64,000 bases of DNA, taken from assembly GCF_901482445.1 (NCBI RefSeq), contig NZ_LR590477.1, forward strand, positions 1,302,001 through 1,366,000. The letters run 5' to 3'. The notes beneath the pieces are model-generated. The model was not told where the DNA came from. It worked only from the letters and a program-made list of their open reading frames with translations, and made no database searches. Made by a program: the position numbers and the translations under genes. Origin of the DNA: Neisseria lactamica (GTDB lineage: Bacteria; Pseudomonadota; Gammaproteobacteria; Burkholderiales; Neisseriaceae). Positions 25,777 through 34,115 of the stretch are shown piece after piece; the first letter of the stretch is position 1, and each line of letters starts with the position of its first letter.

Positions 25777-26231
25777 ATGAATTTAGAGACAGCAGAAAAT
25801 ATTCAATGCGAATTTGAGTATTTAGCATTAGATGGTTATTTTCCAATGCATTTTGCATCGCATGGTCAAGGAAACAAAGATTGGCAATTTGCAGTTGAAT
25901 TCATATATAGATTATTAATATGTCAATTAGCAACTCTTGAACCTATCAACTTTGAAACGAAAAATGATATTTTAGACTTTTGCCATAATTTAGCAAAACA
26001 AAGTCCTTTTAATAATGATAATGAGGTGTGGTATCAGGGGGAAATTGTATTAACAAAAAAGGGATAGATTTAATAAAGGAATATATTCCAGAGGCGTTTG
26101 AAGAGTGGAATGGAAAGAAATTTGAATTAAACATTCCTTTCATTAAAACATTAAAAAATATATTTGTTAATTATGAGGTAGCATGGGATGAGAATAATCC
26201 ACTATTCCCCATTATATCTTTTAAATATTGA
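25777..26231 (+). pseudogene. Frameshifted immunity-like gene (module 5)
   Basis: Two overlapping frames form one protein of about 150 residues: the first runs from ATG 25777 to a TAG at 26065, and the second continues in another frame (GIDLIKEYIPEAFEEW...) to 26231. The break lies in a run of six A followed by GGG at 26055-26063. One extra A would restore a continuous reading frame through TKKGIDLIKEYIP. The start has an AAGGA ribosome site. The sequence is acidic and AT-rich like the other immunity genes. It is either inactivated or switchable by slippage; a sequencing error is also possible. Confidence 0.65.
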
Positions 26232-26690
26232 ATAAGCGGCATATAGGACAAAAAAGGGGCTAGAAACCCCTGCAAGCCTTATCCTGCAAGACTTTAAGCG
26301 GAGTCGAAAGTTTTGAACACAAAAAATTCCCTTTTTGCTGCCCAATAAAACAAACAAATAAGTTGACATATTGTGCGATATCGAAAGCTGTACCGTATTT
26401 TCCCATCGGGTCTTCCCCGTTCTTTATATGAGCGGCAGGCATCCTCATAAAAGAAGGGATACCGATAAGGGAAAATACCCCGGCATAAAAAATATACTGA
26501 TTAATCAATACGAATCCAACAAACAGTTCATCGTATTCTTTTCTGTTGGCGTATAAAAAATACTGATATATGCCTTCACTTTCATAGGGCGACGCTTTAT
26601 GTGCCGTCCTGTGTGTTGAAACGTCGGTTTTCCTTACCGCCTGCCCCGCTTTTCCCTGATTGCTGCCAACTGCCGTCCGAACCTGAACCG
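26232..26690 (-). other. Right edge of the Maf island: start-less open frame
   Basis: On the minus strand one frame is open for over 130 codons, ending at 26260 (…IGQQKGNFLCSK and KLSTPLKVLQDKACRGF). It includes a plausible hydrophobic stretch (VGFVLINQYIFYAGVFSLIG) but has no good start codon or ribosome site. It may be a decayed membrane-protein gene. A hairpin with a T run at 26671-26713, partly an uptake sequence, closes the region. Confidence 0.3.
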
Positions 26691-26966
26691 TCAGGTTTCA
26701 GACGGCATTTTTTCTGCCTGTTCCCACAATTTCCGTTTTTGTGCGGCGGTCAGTTTTTTGACGGCGATTTCCTGTTTGAGCGCAGTGCCTTTATCCATCC
26801 CGCCTGCAACGATACGCATCGCCACCGGTTTGAATACGCGGGTATATTTCGCGCCTTTGCCGGAAGCGTGGGCGGCAAGCCGCTGTTGCGGATTCGGGCT
26901 GATACCGCAATAGAACGCGCTGTTTTCACACAATATCAGGTAAACGCTCCAGTTTGACGCGTTCAT
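26691..26966 (-). CDS. GIY-YIG nuclease-superfamily protein (YhbQ/UPF0213 type)
   Basis: A 91-residue small protein with a GIY-YIG domain of the UPF0213 kind: WSVYLILCENSAFYCGISPN corresponds to the GIY...YIG segment, then RLAAHASGKGAKYTR with the conserved Arg and basic residues. The exact cellular job of this family is unsettled, though DNA binding or nicking is suspected. The start ATG overlaps the ampG stop (ATGA), so it is translated from the ampG message. Its last residues, KMPSET, are encoded by an uptake sequence, a sign that the terminator repeat extends into the gene. Confidence 0.85.
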   Translation of the reverse strand: MNASNWSVYLILCENSAFYCGISPNPQQRLAAHASGKGAKYTRVFKPVAMRIVAGGMDKGTALKQEIAVKKLTAAQKRKLWEQAEKMPSET

Positions 26967-28246
26967 CTGCCTGCATCCTGAGTTTTCTCCCCGTTCCAAG
27001 GCGCAACTTTCAGCAGCAGCAGCATACCCGGCAGGGCAAGTACGAAACACAGCCGGAAAAACGGCACATAACCCATCCATTCGATCAGATAGCCTGCAAA
27101 GGAATTGATGACCGTACGCGGCACGGCGGACAGGCTGGTAAACAGCGCAAGCTGCGTTGCGGTAAATGCGGGATTGGTTTCACGCGCCATATACGATACG
27201 AACGCCGCCGTCCCCAAACCCACGCCGACTGCCTCTGCGCCGATAACTGCCGCCAGCATCAGCCTCTCGCTCGTACCGACTGTGTCGAAATGTCCGAACC
27301 CTGCCAACCATACAAACCCCAAAACGGTTACAGCCTGCACCGCGCCGAATATCCACAAGGCTTTGTTTACGCCGATTTTCAGCATCCACACGCCGCCCAA
27401 GATACCTGCCGCCACTGCCGGCCACAGTCCTGCATTTTTCGCAATCAAACCGATGTCGGTCTTGCTGAAACCCATATCCAGATAAAACGGCGTTGCCAAC
27501 GAGGTTGCCATACTGTCGCCGAGTTTGTAAAGGAAGATAAACAGCAGCACGCATACCGCCGAAGCGATGCCTTTGCGCGTAAAAAATTCTTTAAACGGCT
27601 CTACCACGGTCTGCTTCAACGTTTTAGGAACGGAAGGCGGCAACACGGGTTCGCGAGCGAGAAACAGCGTCATCAGAAGGCCGGGCAGCATAAACAGCGA
27701 AGTGATGACAAACACCTCCGGCCACGGCATCCTGTCTGCCAACACCAAACTCAATGAACCGGGAATCAGGGCGGCAACCCGATAGGCGTTCACGTGAACC
27801 GAGTTGCCCAAACCCAATTCTTCGTCCGACAAAATCTCGCGCCTGAACGCATCCAACACAATATCCTGACTGGCGGCAAAAAACGCGACAAGCACCGACA
27901 AGCCGGCAATCAGCGGCAGATGATTACGGGGGTTTAAAAAGGCATATGCCGCCAAAGCCGCCAGCAACCCTGCCTGCGTCAGCAGCATCCACCCGCGCCG
28001 CCGACCCAAAACGGGCAGCCTGACCGCGTCCATCAGCGGCGACCACAAAAATTTCCAAGTAAACGGCAGACCGATTAACGCCATCAGCCCGATGCTCTTC
28101 AAATCCACCTGCTCGCTGCGCAACCACGCCGGAATCAGGTTAATCAGAAAATACAGCGGCAGCCCCGAGGCAAACCCCGTAAAAATACAGACGAGCATAT
28201 TGCGGGAAAAGATTTGCCCGATAAAACCTGATTTCGATGCAGTCAT
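26963..28246 (-). CDS. ampG: AmpG muropeptide permease
   Basis: AmpG imports GlcNAc-anhydroMurNAc peptides across the inner membrane for peptidoglycan recycling, feeding AnmK. The 427-residue MFS protein has about twelve to fourteen hydrophobic segments. Recognisable stretches are FTGFASGLPLYFLINLIPAW, KFLWSPLMDAVRLP, GRRRGWMLLTQ and SQDIVLDAFRREIL. The ATG at 28246 (MTASKSGFIGQIFSRNMLV) is preferred; upstream codons run through an uptake sequence. It overlaps the GIY-YIG gene by four bases. Confidence 0.92.
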   Translation of the reverse strand: MTASKSGFIGQIFSRNMLVCIFTGFASGLPLYFLINLIPAWLRSEQVDLKSIGLMALIGLPFTWKFLWSPLMDAVRLPVLGRRRGWMLLTQAGLLAALAAYAFLNPRNHLPLIAGLSVLVAFFAASQDIVLDAFRREILSDEELGLGNSVHVNAYRVAALIPGSLSLVLADRMPWPEVFVITSLFMLPGLLMTLFLAREPVLPPSVPKTLKQTVVEPFKEFFTRKGIASAVCVLLFIFLYKLGDSMATSLATPFYLDMGFSKTDIGLIAKNAGLWPAVAAGILGGVWMLKIGVNKALWIFGAVQAVTVLGFVWLAGFGHFDTVGTSERLMLAAVIGAEAVGVGLGTAAFVSYMARETNPAFTATQLALFTSLSAVPRTVINSFAGYLIEWMGYVPFFRLCFVLALPGMLLLLKVAPWNGEKTQDAGR

Positions 28247-28338
28247 CGTTCGTGTAGCCAAAAAACAAAAGCCTATTGTAGCAAATATCGCCCGCCTGCT
28301 GAAAAACGCCGCGCCGCCGTTTTGCCGTTCCAATGCAA

Positions 28339-28370
28339 AATGCCGTCTGAAACTGTGTTCAGACGGCATT
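28339..28370. terminator. Uptake-sequence hairpin between glnA and ampG
   Basis: A facing pair with a six-base loop lies just downstream of glnA and upstream of ampG on the minus strand. It probably separates the two transcripts. Confidence 0.7.
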
Positions 28371-28393
28371 GCTTTTCTGAAAACCCGACGTGC

Positions 28394-29812
28394 TTACAGG
28401 CTGTAATACATTTCAAATTCCAGCGGATGCGGCGCCATACGGATGCGGCGGACATCTTCCTCTTTAAAGGCGATGTAGCTGTCGATCCAGTCTTTGCTGA
28501 ACACGCCGCCGCGCAGCAGGAATTCGTGGTCGGCTTTGAGGGCGGCGAGTGCTTCTTCCAAAGAAGCGCAAACGGTCGGCACCAATGCATCTTCTTCCGG
28601 CGGCAGGTCGTACAGGTTTTTATCGGCAGGGTCGCCCGGATGGATTTTGTTTTGAATACCGTCCAAACCGGCCATCAGCAGGGCGGCAAATGCCAAATAC
28701 GGGTTGGCGGTCGGATCGGGGAAACGCGCTTCGATGCGGCGCGCCTTGCTGCTGTTCACAGACGGAATGCGGATGGAAGCGGAACGGTTTTTGGCGGAAT
28801 AAGCCAGTTTGGTCGGCGCTTCAAAGTGCGGCACAAGGCGTTTGTAGGAGTTGGTGGACGGATTGGTAATCGCGTTCAGGGCTTTGGCGTGTTTGATGAT
28901 GCCGCCGATGTAGTAGAGCGCGGTGTCGCTCAGACCGGCATAGCCGTCGCCTGCAAACAGGTTTTGACCGTCTTTCCAGATGGATTGGTGGACGTGCATA
29001 CCGCTGCCGTTGTCGCCCATAATCGGTTTGGGCATAAAGGTGGCGGTTTTGCCGAAGTTGTGGGCAACGTTTTGGATGACGTATTTCATATCTTGGGTTT
29101 GGTCGGCGCGTTTGACCAAAGTAGCAAAGCGCGTGCCGATTTCCATTTGGCTGCCGGTGCCGACTTCGCTGTGGTGCACTTCCACTTCAATACCGAGTTC
29201 TTCCAAAATGTTCACCATCGCCGAACGCAAATCCTGACCGCAGTCAATCGGCGCAACAGGCGCGTAACCGCCTTTGACGGCGGGGCGGTGGCCGGTATTT
29301 TGACCGTCCATATGCAGACCGCTTGCCCACGCGCCGCTTTCGGACGTGATTTCATAACGGGTTTTGTGCATATCGGTTTCAAATTCTACGCCGTCAAAAA
29401 CGAAGAATTCAGGCTCGGGGCCGAAGTATGCCGTGTCGCCGATACCGGAAGATTTCAAATAGGCTTCGGCTCGGCGGGCGATGGAGCGCGGGTCGCGGTC
29501 GTAACCCTGACCGTCGGCGGGATCGATAACGTCGCAGGTAATGACGACGGTAACATCATCATAAAAAGGATCGACAAACGCCGTGGCGGGATCGGGGCGA
29601 AGCTGCATATCGGAAGCCTGAATGCCTTTCCAGCCGCCGATGGACGAACCGTCAAACGCCTGTCCGTTTTCGAACCACTCTTCGGGGTCTTCCAACACGA
29701 TGCGCGCAGGCACGGTAAAGTGGTGCTGCTTGCCTTTGGTATCGGTAAAGCGCAAATCGACAAAGCGGGCTTCGCTTTCTTCAATCAGTTTTACAGCGTC
29801 TTTGATGGACAT
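28394..29812 (-). CDS. glnA: Glutamine synthetase type I
   Basis: GlnA makes glutamine from glutamate, ammonia and ATP in a cytoplasmic dodecamer. The protein has 472 residues, typical for GSI-beta. Motifs are DGSSIGGWKGI, the metal-binding EPEFFVFD, the HHSEVGTGSQMEIG region, NGSGMHVHQS, and the ATP-site KNRSASIRIP and RIEARFPDPTANPYLA. The adenylylation loop NLYDLPPEE carries the regulatory tyrosine, so activity is likely controlled by GlnE. It has its own upstream region, and no ntrBC-like genes are adjacent. Confidence 0.97.
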   Translation of the reverse strand: MSIKDAVKLIEESEARFVDLRFTDTKGKQHHFTVPARIVLEDPEEWFENGQAFDGSSIGGWKGIQASDMQLRPDPATAFVDPFYDDVTVVITCDVIDPADGQGYDRDPRSIARRAEAYLKSSGIGDTAYFGPEPEFFVFDGVEFETDMHKTRYEITSESGAWASGLHMDGQNTGHRPAVKGGYAPVAPIDCGQDLRSAMVNILEELGIEVEVHHSEVGTGSQMEIGTRFATLVKRADQTQDMKYVIQNVAHNFGKTATFMPKPIMGDNGSGMHVHQSIWKDGQNLFAGDGYAGLSDTALYYIGGIIKHAKALNAITNPSTNSYKRLVPHFEAPTKLAYSAKNRSASIRIPSVNSSKARRIEARFPDPTANPYLAFAALLMAGLDGIQNKIHPGDPADKNLYDLPPEEDALVPTVCASLEEALAALKADHEFLLRGGVFSKDWIDSYIAFKEEDVRRIRMAPHPLEFEMYYSL

Positions 29813-30110
29813 CTTCAGCTCCTGAAAAAGGGAAATGGCAAAATATGCGGAACGCGGCGGCTTGACGCAAAGTCGGCACGATTTTACCACGCCGATGCCG
29901 TCTGAAACCGGTTTTGCGTCAAATTTCAAGCCGGAAAATATAGTTTCAGACGGCAAGATTGTCAACAATGCGGACAAGCCGGCGCACCGCATCCGGATTT
30001 TTCCCGACCGATACAGGGAACGATGCCGTCTGAAGGCGGTTTCAGACGGCATCGTTTCCATCTGTACGCCGCCGTTATAAAATAGCCTCCTCGTCTTTTG
30101 GAACACGACC
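29813..30110. other. Shared leader of divergent glnA and aroE
   Basis: Two inverted uptake-sequence pairs lie here: a loose one at 29894-29954 with a 40-base loop, and a perfect one at 30021-30054. They are in the upstream region of both genes rather than at gene ends, so they may be uptake targets or attenuators rather than ordinary terminators. No gene is seen. Confidence 0.5.
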
Positions 30111-30920
30111 ATGACCGCCCTCCCCCGCTACGCCGTTTTCGGCAACCCCGTCGCCCACAGCAAATCGCCGCAAATCCATCGGCAGTTTGCCCTTCAGGAA
30201 GGCGTTGAAATCGAATACGGACGCATTTGCGCCGACATCGGCAGTTTTGCACAGGCGGTTTCGACATTTTTTGGAACAGGCGGTTGCGGGGCAAACGTTA
30301 CCGTACCGTTCAAGCAGGAAGCGTTTGACTTGGCGGACGAACATTCCGAACGCGCATCGGCGGCAGGCGCGGTCAATACGCTGATTTTGCTGGAGAACGG
30401 AAAACTGCGCGGCGACAATACCGACGGTTTGGGCTTGGTCGGCGATATAGTGAAGGTGCAAAACACAGAAGTTGAAGGCAAAAATATCCTATTGCTCGGC
30501 GCGGGCGGCGCGGTGCGCGGCGTGATTCCCGTATTGCTGGCGCAAAATCCCGCCCGCATCGTCATCGCCAACCGGACGCGTGCCAAAGCGGAAGAAGTTG
30601 CAGCGCGTTTCGGCATCGAAGCCGTCCCGATGGCGGATTTGAACGGCGGTTTCGACATCATCATCAACGGCACGTCCGGCGGTCTGAACGGTCAGATTCC
30701 CGATATTCCACCCGATATTTTTCAAAACTGCGCGCTTGCCTACGATATGGTGTACGGCGAAGCGGCAAAACCGTTTTTGGATTTTGCCCGGCAATCGGGC
30801 GCGAAACAAACCGCCGACGGACTGGGTATGCTGGTCGGTCAGGCGGCGGCTTCCTATGCCCTCTGGCGCGGTTTCAAACCGGACATCCGCCCCGTCATCG
30901 AATATATGAAAGCCCTGTAA
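30111..30920 (+). CDS. aroE: Shikimate dehydrogenase
   Basis: AroE reduces 3-dehydroshikimate to shikimate with NADPH in the aromatic amino acid pathway. The 269-residue protein begins YAVFGNPVAHSKSPQIH with the substrate-binding serines. It has the catalytic Lys in NVTVPFKQEAFDL, the Asp in NTDGLGL, the glycine-rich GAGGAVRGV of the NADPH fold and NRTRAKAEEVA with the NADPH-selective arginines. It ends two bases before mtgA, so the two are co-transcribed. aroE has been used as a typing locus in meningococci. Confidence 0.96.
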   Translation: MTALPRYAVFGNPVAHSKSPQIHRQFALQEGVEIEYGRICADIGSFAQAVSTFFGTGGCGANVTVPFKQEAFDLADEHSERASAAGAVNTLILLENGKLRGDNTDGLGLVGDIVKVQNTEVEGKNILLLGAGGAVRGVIPVLLAQNPARIVIANRTRAKAEEVAARFGIEAVPMADLNGGFDIIINGTSGGLNGQIPDIPPDIFQNCALAYDMVYGEAAKPFLDFARQSGAKQTADGLGMLVGQAAASYALWRGFKPDIRPVIEYMKAL

Positions 30921-30921
30921 T

Positions 30922-31623
30922 ATGTTCCGCATCGTCAAATGGCTGATTGCCCTGCCTGTCGGCATCTTTATCTTTTTCAATGCCTATGTGTACGGCAACA
31001 TCATCACCTACCGCGCTGTCGCGCCGCATCGGACTGCCTTTATGTCGATGCGGATGAAGCAGTTTGAACAAGAAGGGCGCGATGTTCCTCTGGATTACCG
31101 CTGGGTGCCCTACAACCGCATTTCAGTCAACCTGAAAAAAGCCCTGATTGCTTCCGAAGATGCCCGTTTCGCCGGACACGGCGGCTTCGATTGGGGCGGC
31201 ATTCAAAACGCCATCAGGCGCAACCGGAACAGCGGCAAAGTGAAGGCGGGCGGCTCGACCATCAGCCAGCAGCTTGCCAAAAACCTGTTTTTGAACGAAA
31301 GCCGCAGCTATATCCGCAAAGGCGAAGAAGCCGCGATTACCGCGATGATGGAAGCCGTTACCGACAAAGACAGGATTTTTGAATTGTATTTAAATTCAAT
31401 CGAATGGCACTACGGCGTGTTTGGTGCGGAAGCCGCGTCCCGGTATTTTTATCAAATACCCGCCGCCAAGCTGAACAAACAGCAGGCGGCGAAACTGACC
31501 GCCCGCGTCCCCGCCCCGCTCTACTACGCCGATCATCCGAAAAGCAAACGGCTGCGCAACAAAACCAATATCGTACTCAAACGCATGGGTTCGGCAGAAT
31601 TGCCTGAAGACGACACGGACTGA
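30922..31623 (+). CDS. mtgA: Monofunctional peptidoglycan glycosyltransferase
   Basis: MtgA polymerises lipid II into glycan strands at the inner membrane outer face. The 233-residue protein has one N-terminal membrane segment (residues 6-25) and a GT51 domain. The catalytic Glu lies in IASEDARFAGHGGFDW, with GGSTISQQLAKNLFL and the late KDRIFELYLNSIEWHYGVFG motif; there is no transpeptidase domain. It is coupled to aroE and followed by an imperfect uptake-sequence hairpin at 31641-31672. Confidence 0.95.
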   Translation: MFRIVKWLIALPVGIFIFFNAYVYGNIITYRAVAPHRTAFMSMRMKQFEQEGRDVPLDYRWVPYNRISVNLKKALIASEDARFAGHGGFDWGGIQNAIRRNRNSGKVKAGGSTISQQLAKNLFLNESRSYIRKGEEAAITAMMEAVTDKDRIFELYLNSIEWHYGVFGAEAASRYFYQIPAAKLNKQQAAKLTARVPAPLYYADHPKSKRLRNKTNIVLKRMGSAELPEDDTD

Positions 31624-31822
31624 GTGCCGCCGCGATAAGCGATGCCGTCTGAAGCATCGTTCGGACGGCACTGCCTCCCGCCCTGCCCCGCTTCCCAAAA
31701 CGCAACGGGGCAGACGATTGCCGCTTCCACCCCTTTACATAAGGTTCGGACACAAAACATTCCCGACACGGACAATACGGACAGCTTTCCAAAAACCGGG
31801 CAACTTTCCAAAAACGGCAGGC

Positions 31823-31852
31823 AAAAAAATAACCGCTTCAAAGCGGTTTTTT
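31823..31852. terminator. Terminator of tRNA-Phe
   Basis: AACCGCTT-CA-AAGCGGTT with A and T runs on both sides directly abuts the 3' end of the tRNA gene on the minus strand. It does not contain an uptake sequence. Confidence 0.8.
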
Positions 31853-31927
31853 GGTGGCCAGAGGCGGAATCGAACCGCCGACACACGGATTTTCAATCCG
31901 TTGCTCTACCAACTGAGCTATCTGGCC
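31852..31927 (-). tRNA. tRNA-Phe (GAA)
   Basis: The minus strand folds into a standard 76-base cloverleaf with a seven-pair acceptor (GGCCAGA/TCTGGCC), D arm with AGCTCAGTTGGTAGAGC, anticodon loop with GAA, T arm GGTTCGATTCC, and an encoded CCA end. Confidence 0.97.
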
Positions 31928-32230
31928 TGTGTCTGTCTCGTTAAGAGATGCGTATTAAACCAAATTACGGGACCGTATGCAAGCATATCCGGCAATATTC
32001 TTTGAAAACCGGTTTAAGTCAATGTTTTAAATTTGAATTAATTTTCACCGCGCCGGCAATATCGGGAAATGGCGGCACAGACGCACAATTCGCGCGGACG
32101 GTTCGCCATTCTGCCTGACGAATCCCGACGAATCCCGATGAGTCCCGCCCGCCGCAAAATCCGCCGCCCTGCCCGCATATGCCGGACATCCGCCCGGACA
32201 TCTTTGGCGATAATGCGGCGGCGCAATGTT
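31928..32230. other. Spacer upstream of tRNA-Phe and downstream of lptB
   Basis: About 300 bases. No convincing gene. The AT-rich part near 31940-32045 probably holds the tRNA promoter on the minus strand. Confidence 0.5.
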
Positions 32231-32965
32231 TCAATATTTGAAATTCTCGCCCAAATAGACGGCGCGGACTTTTTCGTTGCCGACCAAGTCGTCCGGCCTG
32301 CCGGATGCCAGCACCGCCCCGTCCGAAATAATGTAGGCGCGGTCGCAGATGCTGAGGGTTTCGCGCACGTTGTGGTCGGTAATCAGTACGCCGATGCCGC
32401 GCGATTTGAGGAATCCGATGATTTTCTGGATGTCGATGACGGCGATGGGATCGACGCCGGCAAAAGGTTCGTCCAACAAAATAAAACGCGGCTTCACCGC
32501 CAATACGCGGGCAATTTCGACGCGGCGGCGTTCGCCCCCGGACAATGCCGGCGCGGGGCTGCGGCGCAGGTGTCCGATATTGAGGTCGGCAAGCAGTTTT
32601 TCGACTTCGCCGTCGATTTGTTTTTTGTCTCTGATGCGGATTTCGAGAATGGCGCGGATGTTTTGTTCGACCGTCATTTTCCGGAAAATCGAGTTTTCCT
32701 GCGGCAGGTAGCCGATGCCCAGCCGGGCGCGTTCGTGTATGGGCAGGCGGCGCAATTCCCGCCCGTCCAGCATCACGCTGCCCGCGTCGGCGGCGATAAG
32801 CCCGACTATCATATAAAAGCCGGTGGTTTTGCCCGCGCCGTTGGGACCGAGCAGCCCGACGACTTCGCCGCTTTCGATTTCAAGGGAAAAGTTTTTGACG
32901 ACTTGGCGTTTTTTGAAACTTTTTTGCAGGTTTTGAACAACGAGGCGGCTGGTATTTTCGCTCAT
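32231..32965 (-). CDS. lptB: LPS export ABC transporter ATPase LptB
   Basis: LptB powers extraction of lipopolysaccharide (lipooligosaccharide here) from the inner membrane in the LptB2FG complex. The 244-residue protein has Walker A GPNGAGKTT (40-48), the Q-loop in LPQENSIFRKM, signature LSGGERRRVEIARVL, Walker B FILLDEPFAGVDP and the switch His in LITDHNVRE. It is the last gene of the minus-strand cluster kdsD-kdsC-lptC-lptA-lptB, the same order as in E. coli. An uptake-sequence hairpin occupies the gap to lptA. Confidence 0.96.
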   Translation of the reverse strand: MSENTSRLVVQNLQKSFKKRQVVKNFSLEIESGEVVGLLGPNGAGKTTGFYMIVGLIAADAGSVMLDGRELRRLPIHERARLGIGYLPQENSIFRKMTVEQNIRAILEIRIRDKKQIDGEVEKLLADLNIGHLRRSPAPALSGGERRRVEIARVLAVKPRFILLDEPFAGVDPIAVIDIQKIIGFLKSRGIGVLITDHNVRETLSICDRAYIISDGAVLASGRPDDLVGNEKVRAVYLGENFKY

Positions 32966-32985
32966 AAATCCCCCTTTGGTGTTTC

Positions 32986-33036
32986 GGCCGGCAAATGCCG
33001 TCTGAAGCGTGCTGCCGTTTCAGACGGCATCGGCCG
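32986..33036. promoter_or_regulatory. Extended uptake-sequence hairpin between lptA and lptB
   Basis: Facing uptake sequences (32995-33030) are extended outward by complementary CGGCCGG blocks, giving a long stable stem. No U run follows on the minus strand, so partial termination or mRNA processing that lowers lptB relative to lptA is more likely than full termination. Confidence 0.5.
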
Positions 33037-33037
33037 G

Positions 33038-33553
33038 TTATTCGGACTGCGCGCCGGCCGGCCGGATGACGACGCTGACCCTGCCGGATTTGGCGGCGGA
33101 TTTCGCGCCGCCGCTGACGGTATAGACTTCGGTTTGCGTGTTGTAGGTAATGACTGCGCCTTCGACGACATCGCCGCCGCGCTGCACTTTGGCATTGCCG
33201 GTCAGAACGACGGTGCTGCCGGCGGAGGAATAGGCGATATTGTTTGCCTGTCCGCGCACCGTGCCTTTGCCGCCGTCCAAGGTCTGGCTGAAGCGGACGG
33301 GCGAACCTTCCGCCCGCACGGATTCGCCGCCTTTGCCGCCGCGTGTGACGTTGACGCGCGAGGCGGAAATGTTGAGCGTACCCTGCCGGATGACGACGTT
33401 GCCGCTGAACGTGGTGCTTTGTTTGGTTTGATCGAGCGAGCCCCGGTCGGCTTCGATTTGGATGGGCTGCCTGCTGTCGCTTTGCAGGGCGAAGGCGGGG
33501 GAGGCTGCGGATAATGCGGTTAAAACAAACGCCTTACCTATTTTTTGTATCAT
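33038..33553 (-). CDS. lptA: LPS periplasmic bridge protein LptA
   Basis: LptA polymerises into the beta-jellyroll bridge that carries LPS through the periplasm. The 171-residue protein has a signal peptide (FVLTALSAASPAFA, cleavage near 23) and the OstA/LptA-type repeats with IEADRGSLDQTKQSTTFSGNVVIRQGTLNISA. Its start overlaps the lptC end by 20 bases. The C-terminal tail is GRVSVVIRPAGAQSE. Confidence 0.93.
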   Translation of the reverse strand: MIQKIGKAFVLTALSAASPAFALQSDSRQPIQIEADRGSLDQTKQSTTFSGNVVIRQGTLNISASRVNVTRGGKGGESVRAEGSPVRFSQTLDGGKGTVRGQANNIAYSSAGSTVVLTGNAKVQRGGDVVEGAVITYNTQTEVYTVSGGAKSAAKSGRVSVVIRPAGAQSE

Positions 33554-34115
33554 AAATCGTGGCTTTCACTTTGGATGGGAAGTTCAACAAACCGGTCCGG
33601 CGGTCGTATTCCATACCGTCCGCCCGTCCGTATGACGCGCCGTACCTGAAGCGGACGGGCGCGTCGGTCCTGGCGTATTGCGATTCGGTATCGACGTGCA
33701 ACTCGTCGGTTTCGACCGTGCCCGGCTGCCTGCCGCCTTCGGGCGTTTGGGCCAATACGACGTTTTTTTGAAACGAAACCTGTTTGTTTCCGGTATGGTA
33801 AACCGCCCCGCCGCTGCCGACTTCGTACAGCAGCGCGCCGTTCCGGTAAAATTTCAGGCGGGGGGAGTCAAAATATATGTCGCTGCTTTCGGGATACTGT
33901 TTCGCGCCTTTCGCGCCCAAATGTTCTTTCAAATAGCCCTGCGTGTCGAAAGTCCGCCCGTCTATGCCGTCCATCGTGTATTGCGGTTCGTCGGGATTGA
34001 GCCTGACTTCCTCGATTTCGACTTCGCTGATGCGCCCCAGCCAGGCCGACAGGCTGCCCAAGGCAACCGCCAATATCAATGGGAACGCGATTCCGTAGCG
34101 CCATCTGATTTTCAT
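33534..34115 (-). CDS. lptC: LPS export protein LptC
   Basis: LptC is a bitopic inner-membrane protein that passes LPS from LptB2FG to LptA. The 193-residue protein has one membrane helix (YGIAFPLILAVALGSLSAWL) and a periplasmic jellyroll with Pro/Tyr-rich strands (PEQYTM-like, DIYFDSPRLKFYRNGALLYEV). The ATG at 34115 overlaps the kdsC stop by four bases, and its end overlaps lptA, so the three genes are translationally coupled. An upstream in-frame extension into kdsC is not used. Confidence 0.9.
   Translation of the reverse strand: MKIRWRYGIAFPLILAVALGSLSAWLGRISEVEIEEVRLNPDEPQYTMDGIDGRTFDTQGYLKEHLGAKGAKQYPESSDIYFDSPRLKFYRNGALLYEVGSGGAVYHTGNKQVSFQKNVVLAQTPEGGRQPGTVETDELHVDTESQYARTDAPVRFRYGASYGRADGMEYDRRTGLLNFPSKVKATIYDTKNR

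Noticed and set aside
28322..29905. 527-codon plus-strand frame opposite glnA
   Set aside because: Shadow of glnA; begins in an uptake-sequence repeat and lacks domains.
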